A DNA stretch of 64,000 nt from Bidens hawaiensis (Eukaryota > Streptophyta > Magnoliopsida > Asterales > Asteraceae), in contig JAIQDT010010108.1 of the NCBI GenBank assembly GCA_021521415.1, positions 1 to 64,000 on the forward strand, given 5' to 3'. The position numbers and the translations under genes are program-made. Positions 1 through 9,600 of the stretch are shown here, one piece after another. The notes beneath the pieces were generated by a model. The model saw only the letters and a list, made by a program, of their open reading frames with translations. It did not search any database and was not told the DNA's origin. Each line of letters begins with the position of its first letter. Position 1 is the stretch's first letter.

Positions 1-54
1 AAGAATATATGTCAGGATAACGTATCCACAGTGTCAAATTTCCGTGCCCTAACA
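1..54 (-). repeat. End of 3' LTR of Tat-type Gypsy element
   Basis: Bases 7-54 closely match the right end of the full LTR at 32381-33456 and finish in the same ccctaaca. The element is read on the minus strand, so this is the start of its 3' LTR; the rest lies outside the window. Confidence 0.8.
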
Positions 55-213
55 ATTGCCCCCAAAATGGCGGTTGTGATAAGATCACAGCTGTCATTTT
101 GCCTTTGAATCCAAACTTCCTGCACAAACATATGAGATTTGACAAGCTGGATATAATTGTCACATATCAATGGAGTTTCCATGGGAACTTCCCTTCAAGC
201 TATATATCCGAAA
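55..213 (-). other. 3' UTR of the Tat-type element, left part
   Basis: Non-coding sequence between the LTR end and the Copia insertion site. It begins with attgcccccaaaatgg, whose complement could hold the polypurine tract. It resumes at 19615 once the Copia element and one copy of the CCTCT duplication are removed. Confidence 0.6.
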
Positions 214-218
214 CCTCT

Positions 219-784
219 TGTTAGTGCACGGTTTTGCGTCTAGAGTCATTGTATTTATCATTAATGTTTTTATTTATTAATTAATGTAATATTTAATGTT
301 TATTATTAACTAGTTCGTTAAGGTTAAGTCTAGTCGCTAGGGATGTTAGCGAACTAAGACTAGTTCGTTAAAGTTAAGTCTAGTTCGCTAGGGATGTTAG
401 CGAACTAAGACATTATAATGTATTCCCTCCTGATTCGTTAGGGGATGTTAGCGAATCAGGGGGTGGTTCGCTATGTTAAATTATGTAACGAAGGGGAAGC
501 TGGTTCGCTAGGGGATGTTAGCGAACCAGGTCGCCTTCTATATAGAGTGAACTACTGTTAACTTTAATGTAAGTTTTTGGAGAAAAGTTTTCAAAAGAAA
601 TTTTGAGTAATTGCTCTCTCTCTAGCTTCACCTTAACATTATTCGTTTAATCTATTGATAATATATACACATACATAACATTAAATCAAGGTTAATTATG
701 AGCTAGATCTTTAATAGTGGTAATCGGATATTCACAGATTTGAGATCTGTTTATTTTTATCGACTGTTAATCCGGGATCCAACA
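219..784 (+). repeat. 5' LTR of the Maximus/SIRE-like Copia
   Basis: Runs from tgttagtgcacgg to gggatccaaca. The U3 part (about 308-530) holds palindromes built on TTCGCTA/TAGCGAA with a GGG(G)ATGT loop. A TATA box ctatatag lies at 538-545 just after the last palindrome, so transcription probably starts near 570. Confidence 0.93.
538..545 (+). promoter_or_regulatory. LTR TATA box
   Basis: The sequence ctatatag follows the hairpin array directly and is conserved in the 3' LTR near 19380. Position and context fit the U3/R promoter of an LTR. Confidence 0.6.
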
Positions 785-786
785 AG

Positions 787-798
787 TGGTATCAGAGC
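787..798 (+). other. Primer binding site (initiator tRNA-Met)
   Basis: tggtatcagagc begins two bases after the 5' LTR and is the standard plant Copia primer site, complementary to the 3' end of initiator tRNA-Met. Confidence 0.93.
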
Positions 799-1925
799 TG
801 TTGGTGCTCTTTACACTTGATTTGGTGTTTTAATTGTTATGTTTATTAAGATTTTTCAGTTTTGTTTGGTTTTGAATCAATTTTGATTTGAATTGATTGA
901 ATTATGGATAATTTGGATTGAGGTTGTGTAGGTTAAGGTATTGGATAGGTGTGGATTAAAGGAATTGAGGTTTGGATTGGATTTGTGTGTTTTGGTTTTG
1001 GATTCGGTTTAAGTCCGAAACAGGGGATAGTTGTTGGTGAAATTGATTTGGTTTAAGGTGTTAATCGGTTACGAGGTTATGTGTATTGGATTCGGATTTG
1101 ATTTACGAGTAGATTGGTAGGTTATTTGTACATTTTGGTTGAGTAACGAGGTTGTATTACAAATCTGGTATTGTTGAGTTTCTGGGTTTGATCTTCAAAA
1201 TTTCTGGAAAAATCGTTTAAAGTTTTGAAGATTTGAAGATGAATGTAATTCGTTATCTTCTTCCTGGTGATTCGCTATATGTTTCTTGGTGATTCGTTAT
1301 CAACAGTGTTACTTCGCTACCTAGTTCGTTAATCAATTCGTGTGAGTTATTGGTTCGTCTTATCTAGTTCGTTAACTAGATTAACCGATTCGTGTGACAC
1401 GTGTTCTTCTTGGGATTTGTGTCATAACAACCTTTGCCATGTGGCATAAGGTGTCAGAGTTTGTTACAAACGGTTGTAACAACCTGATTCGCTATAGTGT
1501 GATTCGCTAATCAACTGTAGCTGATTCGTTATATTAATTCGCTAAGCATTTCTTAGTGATTCGTTACTGATTATCTTTGTGCTTCGTTAAACTAATCCTT
1601 TGTGCTTCGCTAAACTAATCCTTTGTGATTCGTTTGGTCAATTCGTTAAGTTGACTTGTGATTCGTTAGGTTGACTTTGATTCGCTAAAACACTCATCTC
1701 ATTCGTTAAGGTACTTCGTTGCTGATCAGTCTTAACTTCGTTAAGAGTTGATTCGCTATAATTGTTCATAGTTCGCTATAACTGTTCATAGTTCGCTATA
1801 ACTGTTCATAGTTCGCTATAGCTATTCATAGTTCGCTATAACTGTTCATAGTTTGCTATAACTGTTCACTGATTCGTTAAGCTATTTTACTCCTTTGATT
1901 CGTTATATTCTTAAATTTTCAAAAA
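799..1925 (+). other. Untranslated leader with TTCGCTA motif repeats
   Basis: T/G-rich leader without a convincing ORF. From about 1240 it is full of ttcgcta and ttcgtta motifs, ending in six 20-bp tandem units at 1751-1870. Confidence 0.75.
1751..1870 (+). repeat. 20-bp tandem repeat, six units
   Basis: The unit is close to gttcgctataactgttcata, repeated six times with one to three substitutions, ending about 55 bp before the gag start codon. It uses the same ttcgcta core as the LTR palindromes. Confidence 0.9.
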
Positions 1926-4537
1926 ATGGCTGGTATGTATGCATTAGCGTCTCAAAACATGTTGATGCAACAGATGTTGCAACTTGATACCGAGATAGGT
2001 TCACATTCTAAATGTCCAAGATTGATGAAGTTCAGTGACTTTGCCAAGTGGGAACCTCGGTTTCGTGCACATTTGGGATCTGACTGCTTATATTGTCTTG
2101 ATGAAGTTTATGTTGCACCAATGATTGATGATGATACTATTGGATATACTCCTAAAGTTGTTTCTCAATACTCACAAGAAGAGAAGAAAGCTTAGAAATC
2201 GAGATAAAAGCATATTCTACTTTGACTATGGCATTACCAGAAAATATCTTTCATCAAGTTGGTAGTATCAAGAGATGTGCGTCTTTATTTCAACATCTGC
2301 GTATGAGAAGCATGGGAAACACAGCTGAGAGTAAGAACGGATGCTCAAGTTTCAGTTTCGAAACTTTAATTTATTGAAAGGAGAAACAGTTGAAGAGATG
2401 ACTAAAAGATTTAGTCATTTAATTGCTGAAATGGACAAGATGAAAATGGAAATTTCTGAAAGAGATAAAATTGACACTATTAAAAGTGTGCTTCCAAGTT
2501 CCTACTCAAAATTTCTAATGGTTTTGAAAGAGAATGATTATTTTCTGAATGAAGAGTTGACGGCACTTGAATTTCTACAAAAGATCGAAGCTAGAGAATA
2601 TGATCTTAAGTGTCAAAAATCCTCCAAAGAAAATCAAGATCCAGCTTTCTATGGTGGAAGTATGCATCTTAGTTCAACAATATCTCCAATCACTGCTTTT
2701 CTTACTCATGCGGCAAGTGAAAAAGAATCAACTATGTTTAATGATCCAAAAGTTTTTTTTACTCTGCTGGTAATTCGGGAGGTTTTGAAAATTCAACTAA
2801 TACCAATCCATTTGCTACACCACCTAGTGTTAATATGAAGGAAGCTGAGCAAAACTTTGCTTTTCTGACGGCTTTTATGTCTTCATATGAAAACTTAGTG
2901 AGTAGTAAAATTGCCACAAGTGATTTAACATATGAGGACTATGATCAGATAGATCCAGATGATCTAGAAATCATAGATTTGAAATGGAATATGGCTATGA
3001 TCGTTCGTAAAGTTAAAAAATTCATGTTGAACTGGAAAAAGATCTTCCAGCTTTAAACAAGAAGTTGGGTTTTGAAAAATTAAAAGTAAAGTGTTATAAT
3101 TGTCAAGAATTTGGGCATTTCACGAAGGAATGTGACAAACCAAGGAAAGAATACACTGGACCTCGTGGTCAAAGTCAAAATGCTTCTACACCACGAGGAA
3201 GTGATGCTGAAAAAAAACCATCTTCTTCTACAACACAAGCAATGTTAGCAGATGGAACTGATTGGTCACAACGGTTACTATGCAATGATGTTCAAGAAAA
3301 TTTGGCTATGTTTGGGGTTACATAAAGATTGTCAAGATGCTACTGGTAGTGAGATGTCTTCCGATAATGATTCTGGATCTGATTCTGACGACTCTTGCGA
3401 CAAGCCTTCTGAATCAATATTTGCTTGCATGGCCAAGATCAATGAGGTTAGTAACTCTATTTCTGCTACTTTCATTTGTTAAAGCATCATGTGTTGACTG
3501 TGAATCTAACAAATCTAAGTTAGAAGCATTGAAAAATAAAAATGATAATCTTATAAGAGAAATTGCTTCTCTTAAGGATACTTATCGACAATCTCTTGAA
3601 TCTCAAAGGAGATCTCGAGAAAAGATTGAAGCATTGTCGACAAGAACCACGATCTCAAAGCCGAGTTATCTATGAAAATGACCATTAATGACCAAAAGTT
3701 TCAGGAATTTTTGAAACATCGTTCTAAAATAACTGAGCTTGAGAATGAGGTTCTTGAATTGAAGAACAAATTGGGAAAATTTAGGAATTCATCTTTTCTG
3801 TTGAATGAAATTATTGAAGTATCTGGAAAACAAAAGGATTCTAAGAAAGATATTGGTTTTGTTGAAATTACACCACCTTTTCATAATGATTATAAAATTA
3901 ATCCTTTTGCAAGAAAAGAAGAGGATTTGATTCAAAAAGAATCTGTGATTTCTGAAAAACCTAAATTGGTTGAAATTGTCAAACCCCAAGTTGCTCCTCA
4001 AAAACCTCATGTGGAAAGTAAAAAGGTCTTTGTTGAAAATGTTGATAAAGTGATTATTGAAAATGTGTTTGAACCTGAGATAATACACAAGAATAAGAAA
4101 ATTCCTAGTTCTAATCATATTCTTTGCGAACCTCAAGAGTTTGAGGAAGCTGTGTATGGTTCATTCAAATCTCAAATGAACAAGGAAGAAACTGTGAAAA
4201 CCAAACCAGTGAGGACAAAGAAGTCAGTTAAACCAAAGATTTCTGAGGAGGACTTAATGCGTTTCATTAATCCTCCGAGTTCTAAGTCTTCATCGGCTAG
4301 AGTTTTAAGTTAAAGGAAATGGATACGATGTTCACTGAAAAAGATATTCCAATAAGTATTATCAAACCTGAACTTATTGAGAGTGTTTTTGTCATGAAAC
4401 TTCAAAAATTCAAGAACTTGAACGTGTGTATGCTCAAACACAAAAACATCTGTTCAATCTGATCCATTGACTAAGGCAAAACAATTTTTAAAAACAAGCT
4501 AAGAAGATTAACTTTGTGAAGTCAACTGGGACAGGTA
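1926..4537 (+). pseudogene. gag: Copia gag, N-terminal and central part, broken
   Basis: Gag packages the element RNA into virus-like particles. Pieces lie in several frames: 1926-2195 (N-terminus, from ATG at 1926), 2341-2838 (capsid-like helices with EEMTKRFSHLIAEM), 2835-3056, 3065-3325 and 3337-4313. A CCHC knuckle of form CX2CX4HX4C (CYNCQEFGHFTKEC) is encoded near 3092-3133. Residues from 3672 on are charged and predicted coiled coil (ITELENEVLELKNKL). Frameshifts occur near 2193, 2340 and 2830, and stops separate the later pieces. The reading is cut at 4537 by the nested element and continues at 8986. As it stands it cannot make one protein. Confidence 0.85.
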
Positions 4538-5107
4538 TGTAAGTCCCCCCGGGGCGTCGCCGATCGATACGAGATCCGCACGAGGTCTAGGAGTGCGGAA
4601 TCCTCCTAGACTCGTTTATGGTGTACAGACGAATAACACAAACACGTACACGATCAAATACACAAACAAATACTAGAACGGGATAAACAAATCTGCAGAT
4701 TCATATATAAAATAATCACGTTACATACCGTAACAAAAACAGAAAACACGACTGACCCGAGGTGAGCTCTACCTCGGGTCGTCTCACACGACTCTCACTC
4801 GGTTTGTTCTCTCTCAACACACAACGCTCTAAAATTACTGGATATCTAAAACTAAACAAGACACACATATATATAGACCAAACATTCACGGGCCTGGGCT
4901 TCAGTAGGCGAAGTTGTACATAACTTCGCCTATGGCGAAGTTGTTCTAACTTCGCCTAAGGCGAAGTTGTGCTAACTTCGCCTGTGGCGTTCCGCTGGTC
5001 TGAATTGCATAGCGACGGTCACAAAATGCACCAACAGTCTCCCTTTGACCGTTGCTCTCAATTCTAACAAACACGAAAGATCATCTGTTACAAAACATGC
5101 ACCAACA
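4538..5107 (-). repeat. Nested element, left (3') LTR, 570 bp
   Basis: Runs from tgtaagtcccccc to atgcaccaaca. It holds an array of aggcgaagtt/aacttcgcct inverted repeats (4906-4990), a TATA sequence tatatata at 4868-4875 (minus strand, downstream of the array) and a perfect 10-bp hairpin at 4754-4780. The following gactccctctt is, read on the minus strand, a polypurine tract. Confidence 0.92.
4754..4780 (-). other. Perfect 10-bp hairpin in R/U5 of the nested LTR
   Basis: gacccgaggt and acctcgggtc pair perfectly around the 7-base loop gagctct. It recurs in the other LTR copies, near 6424, 6848 and 8574, and lies downstream of the TATA box, so it would be in the transcript. Confidence 0.8.
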
Positions 5108-5907
5108 GACTCCCTCTTAACTGATGATCTTCTGTTTGCAGTCAACCAGCCGTATCAGAAACTGTCCTGTAGCTTCACAAATCTACCAATCACCCAGCGT
5201 CTTCCATATCAGATCTCCCCTTCAGTGTAAGCTTCTCCGACTATAACGATTGAGGTCTTTGTAATGCATGCATCCCCGTGCCAATAGATCATCTCAACCA
5301 ATCACGTGAGTCCATCTGACTTCACCAACACATGAAGTTGGGCATCCTCCACAACTTCACCAACTCGTCGGCATATGATAAGGTTTAATCTTCAACTACT
5401 CAACATCAAGTGATCAATTTCATCACAAAACCACCCTGACAGAATCTAACACATGACCATTAAAAAATCTGAAGCATCTTCAATCACCAGGGATAACGAT
5501 CAGGAACATAAACACTTTAATTCCCGGTTAAATCCAACTTGTTCCAGAATCTTCACTCTAATAAATAAGCATTACGTTTCAGGATCCAATTCTCGAACAC
5601 CTTGAAGATAACATAAATAATATGCTCTGACCGCAATCCAGTAATGACGAAAAACCTTCAGTTCAATTTGACTTTCTTCGGTTGGTCACCACGAACAACA
5701 ACAATTTCCTTTCCCACAAACACCCGAATATGTGTCAATATCCAGTTACAAACAATAACCCATTCACAACCTCAACTCCAAATCAGAGTTGACACGTATT
5801 TGTTCACACGTAAAACCAAAAGATAACAAGATCACTCGTTGACGGAACAACATCTTCGGTCTCACAATAATCGTGTACACCTGGCCATACAGACGGAAAA
5901 TTCCAAA

Positions 5908-5942
<35 letters not shown>

Positions 5943-6206
5943 CTCGTTAACTTCGCCGAAAGTTAACATCGCCTGGCTATAACTTCGCCTGGCCATAACT
6001 TCGCCGAGAAGTCAACTTCGCCTGTTCATAACTTCGCCTGACCTTATATCTTCGCTGAAACCCTACGAACAGTGACGGCAACTTCGCTTGATGAACAATA
6101 ACTTCGCCTGAAGAACTGTTCGGCCAGAAACGCACAGAAACGTGCCAACAACACCAAAACGCAGATCTCGAACCATAGCATAAGAGCCTAAGGCTCTGAT
6201 ACCACT
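5108..6206 (-). other. Nested element, first internal region
   Basis: 1099 bp, non-coding. It contains an oligo-T run (about 5911-5939) and, from 5945 to 6120, many dispersed aacttcgcc motifs close to the primer site at 6193-6204. This mirrors the ttcgcta-rich leader of the host Copia. Confidence 0.85.
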
Positions 6207-7257
6207 TGTAAGTCCCCCCGAGGCGTCGCCGATCGATACGAGATCCGCACGAGGTCTAGGAGTGCGGAATCCTCCTAGACTCGTTTATGGTGTACAGACG
6301 AATAACACAAACACGTACACGATCAAATACACAAACAAATACTAGAAAGGGATAAACAAATCTGCAGATTCATATATAAAATAATCACGTTACATACCAT
6401 AACAAAAACAGAAAACACGACTGACCCGAGGTGAGCTCTACCTCGGGTCGTCTCACACGACTCTCACTCGGTTTGTTCTCTCTCAACACACAACGCTCTA
6501 AAATTACTGGATATCTAAAACTAAACAAGACACACATATATATAGACCAAACATTCACGGGCCTGGGCTTCAGTAGGCGAAGTTGTACATAACTTCGCCT
6601 ATGGCGAAGTTGTGATAACTTCGCCTAAGGCAGAAGTTGTTACAACTTCGCCGTTGGCGAAGTTGTTCTAACTTCGCCTAAGGCGAAGTTGTGCTAACTT
6701 CGCCTGTGGCGTTCCGCTTGTCTGAATTGCATAGCGACGGTCACAAAATGCCCCAACAGTTTTTTTTTTTTTTTTTTTTAAACAAATCTGCAGATTCATA
6801 TATAAAATAATCACGTTACATACCGTAACAAAAACAGAAAACACGACTGACCCGAGGTGAGCTCTACCTCGGGTCGTCTCACACGACTCTCACTCGGTTT
6901 GTTCTCTCGCAACACACAACGCTCTAAAATTAATGGATATCTAAAACTAAACAAGACACACATATATATAGACCAAACATTCACGGGGCCTGGGCTTCAG
7001 TAGGCGAAGTTGTACATAACTTCGCCTATGGCGAAGTTGTGATAACTTCGCCTAAGGCAGAAGTTGTTACAACTTCGCCGTTGGCGAAGTTGTTCTTACT
7101 TCGCCTAAGGCGAAGTTGTGCTAACTTCGCCTGTGGCGTTCCGCTGGTCTGAATTGCATAGCGACGGTCACAAAATGCACCAACAGTCTCCCCTTTGACC
7201 GTTGCTCTCAATTCTAACAAACACGAAAGATCATCTGTTACAAAACATGCACCAACA
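6207..7257 (-). repeat. Nested element, middle LTR with internal partial duplication
   Basis: One LTR copy runs from 6207 to about 6759 and stops at atgccccaacag. A run of 20 T (6760-6779) follows, and the LTR then restarts at aaacaaatctgcag and continues to caccaaca at 7257. The composite is 1051 bp against 570-624 bp for its neighbours. Confidence 0.88.
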
Positions 7258-8056
7258 GACTCCCTCTTAACTGATGATCTTCTGTTTGCAGTCAACCAGC
7301 CGTATCAGAAACTGTCCTGTAGCTTCACAAATCTACCAATCACCCAGCGTCTTCCATATCAGATCTCCCCTTCAGTGTAAGCTTCTCCGACTATAACGAT
7401 TGAGGTCTTTGTAATGCATGCATCCCCGTGCCAATAGATCATCTCAACCAATCACGTGAGTCCATCTGACTTCACCAACACATGAAGTTGGGCATCCTCC
7501 ACAACTTCACCAACTCGTCGGCATATGATAAGGTTTAATCTTCAACTACTCAACATCAAGTGATCAATTTCATCACAAAACCACCCTGACAGAATCTAAC
7601 ACATGACCATTAAAAAATCTGAAGCATCTTCAATCACCAGGGATAACGATCAGGAACATAAACACTTTAATTCCCGGTTAAATCCAACTTGTTCCAGAAT
7701 CTTCACTCTAATAAATAAGCATCACGTTTCAGGATCCAATTCTCGAACACCTTGAAGATAACATAAATAATATGCTCTGACCGCAATCCAGTAATGACGA
7801 AAAACCTTCAGTTCAATTTGACTTTCTTCGGTTGGTCACCACGAACAACAACAATTTCCTTTCCCACAAACACCCGAATATGTGTCAATATCCAGTTACA
7901 AACAATAACCCATTCACAACCTCAACTCCAAATCAGAGTTGACACGTATTTGTTCACACGTAAAACCAAAAGATAACAAGATCACTCGTTGACGGAACAA
8001 CATCTTCGGTCTCACAATAATCGTGTACACCTGGCCATATAGACGGAAAATTCCAA

Positions 8057-8092
<36 letters not shown>

Positions 8093-8356
8093 CTCGTTAA
8101 CTTCGCCGAAAGTTAACATCGCCTGGCTATAACTTCGCCTGGCCATAACTTCGCCGAGAAGTCAACTTCGCCTGTTCATAACTTCGCCTGACCTTATATC
8201 TTCGCTGAAACCCTACGAAGAGTGACGGCAACTTCGCCTGATGAACAATAACTTCGCCTGAAGAACTGTTCGGCCAGAAACGCACAGAAATGTGCCAAAA
8301 ACACCAAAACGCAGATCTCGAACCATAGCGTAAGAGCCTAAGGCTCTGATACCACT
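7258..8356 (-). other. Nested element, second internal region
   Basis: 1099 bp, near-identical copy of 5108-6206, with oligo-T around 8061-8089 and the primer-site complement at 8343-8354. No coding capacity seen. Confidence 0.85.
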
Positions 8357-8980
8357 TGTAAGTCCCCCCGGGGCGTCGCCGATCGATACGAGATCCGCAC
8401 GAGGTCTAGGAGTGCGGAATCCTCCTAGACTCGTTTATGGTGTACAGACGAATAACACAAACACGTACACGATCAAATACACAAACAAATACTAGAACGG
8501 GATAAACAAATCTGCAGATTCATATATAAAATAATCACGTTACATACCGTAACAAAAACAGAAAACACGACTGACCCGAGGTGAGCTCTACCTCGGGTCG
8601 TCTCACACGACTCTCACTCGGTTTGTTCTCTCTCAACACACAACGCTCTAAAATTACTGGATATCTAAAACTAAACAAGACACACATATATATAGACCAA
8701 ACATTCACGGGCCTGGGCTTCAGTAGGCGAAGTTGTACATAACTTCGCCTATGGCGAAGTTGTGATAACTTCGCCTAAGGCAGAAGTTGTTACAACTTCG
8801 CCGTTGGCGAAGTTGTTCTAACTTCGCCTAAGGCGAAGTTGTGCTAACTTCGCCTGTGGCGTTCCGCTGGTCTGAATTGCATAGCGACGGTCACAAAATG
8901 CACCAACAGTCTCCCCTTTGACCGTTGCTCTCAATTCTAACAAACACGAAAGATCATCTGTTACAAAACATGCACCAACA
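8357..8980 (-). repeat. Nested element, right (5') LTR, 624 bp
   Basis: Same termini as the left LTR, with one extra 54-bp block in the aacttcgcc hairpin array. It directly abuts the primer-site complement on its left and the duplication AGGTA on its right. Confidence 0.92.
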
Positions 8981-8985
8981 AGGTA

Positions 8986-9572
8986 CACTAAAAGGCTTTT
9001 CGAACTGTTCTAATTTAGATTTGTATTTAAAGAAGAAATCTGAATTATCTGATGAGTTTGCTAAAAGCATGACTAAAAATGTGAGTCATCATCAACCATC
9101 TGCATCATTTATTCCAATTACTTCTAAACATCATCATGCAGACATGCGAACTTGTTTTTTATGCGGTCAACAAGTTCATGTTGTGAGGAATTGTAGTCAG
9201 CAGAACTATCAGAATCTTCATCCTTTTATCAAGGACAAATCTAAGCCAATTCCATTTGTCAAGGAGATCCTGAAACGACCTGTGTCGTATGCTGATGATA
9301 CTCATATTTTGTTCTCTGATGTGAATCCTCGGAAGGTTCTTCATGTCAATGAGACACACGGTCAAGTGAAACCAAAATTCATTCCAACTGAACCTATATG
9401 TCAAAACAAGAATTCAAACATTGTTCAGGCAGCTTACTTAAGACGAAAGTCTAGGAAGCCGGTAACTTATTCACAAGTGGCTGAACAACAATTGAAATCT
9501 GTTAAAGTTAATGATCAAAGAGAAAACCAAAAGGTGCCCAAGACTGAGGCCTGGGCTGCCTTTTTGAACTAA
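8986..9572 (+). pseudogene. gag: Copia gag C-terminal part with second CCHC knuckle
   Basis: Continuation of the gag broken at 4537. The frame is open from inside the nested LTR to the TAA at 9570-9572, but only sequence after 8985 belongs to gag. A second knuckle CFLCGQQVHVVRNC (CX2CX4HX4C) is encoded near 9150-9191, followed by a basic, Asn/Lys-rich tail. Two knuckles separated by a long charged region fit Maximus/SIRE gag. Pol begins in another frame just downstream, after gtgtgtag at 9592-9599, so pol expression would have needed readthrough, frameshifting or splicing. Confidence 0.8.
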
Positions 9573-9600
9573 TCACTTTTGTTTGTGTGTAGGGTTCATC

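Larger units (their letters stand above)
4538..8980 (-). mobile_element. Young non-autonomous LTR retrotransposon, tandem LTR-int-LTR-int-LTR
   Basis: The duplication AGGTA (4533-4537 and 8981-8985) brackets three LTRs and two internal regions of 1099 bp each. LTRs read TG...CA; primer-site complements gctctgatacca lie at 6193-6204 and 8343-8354, so the element is on the minus strand. The internal regions hold no recognisable gag or pol and are almost identical to each other, so mobilisation would need enzymes from another element. The structure fits unequal recombination between LTRs of two copies, or a tandem insertion. LTRs 1 and 3 are nearly identical apart from one 54-bp block, much closer than the host element's LTRs. 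Confidence 0.92.

Noticed and set aside
5045..7976. Repeated 60-61-residue ORFs in the nested element
   Set aside because: Each occurs once per internal region because the regions are duplicated; they lack family features and run against the element's orientation.
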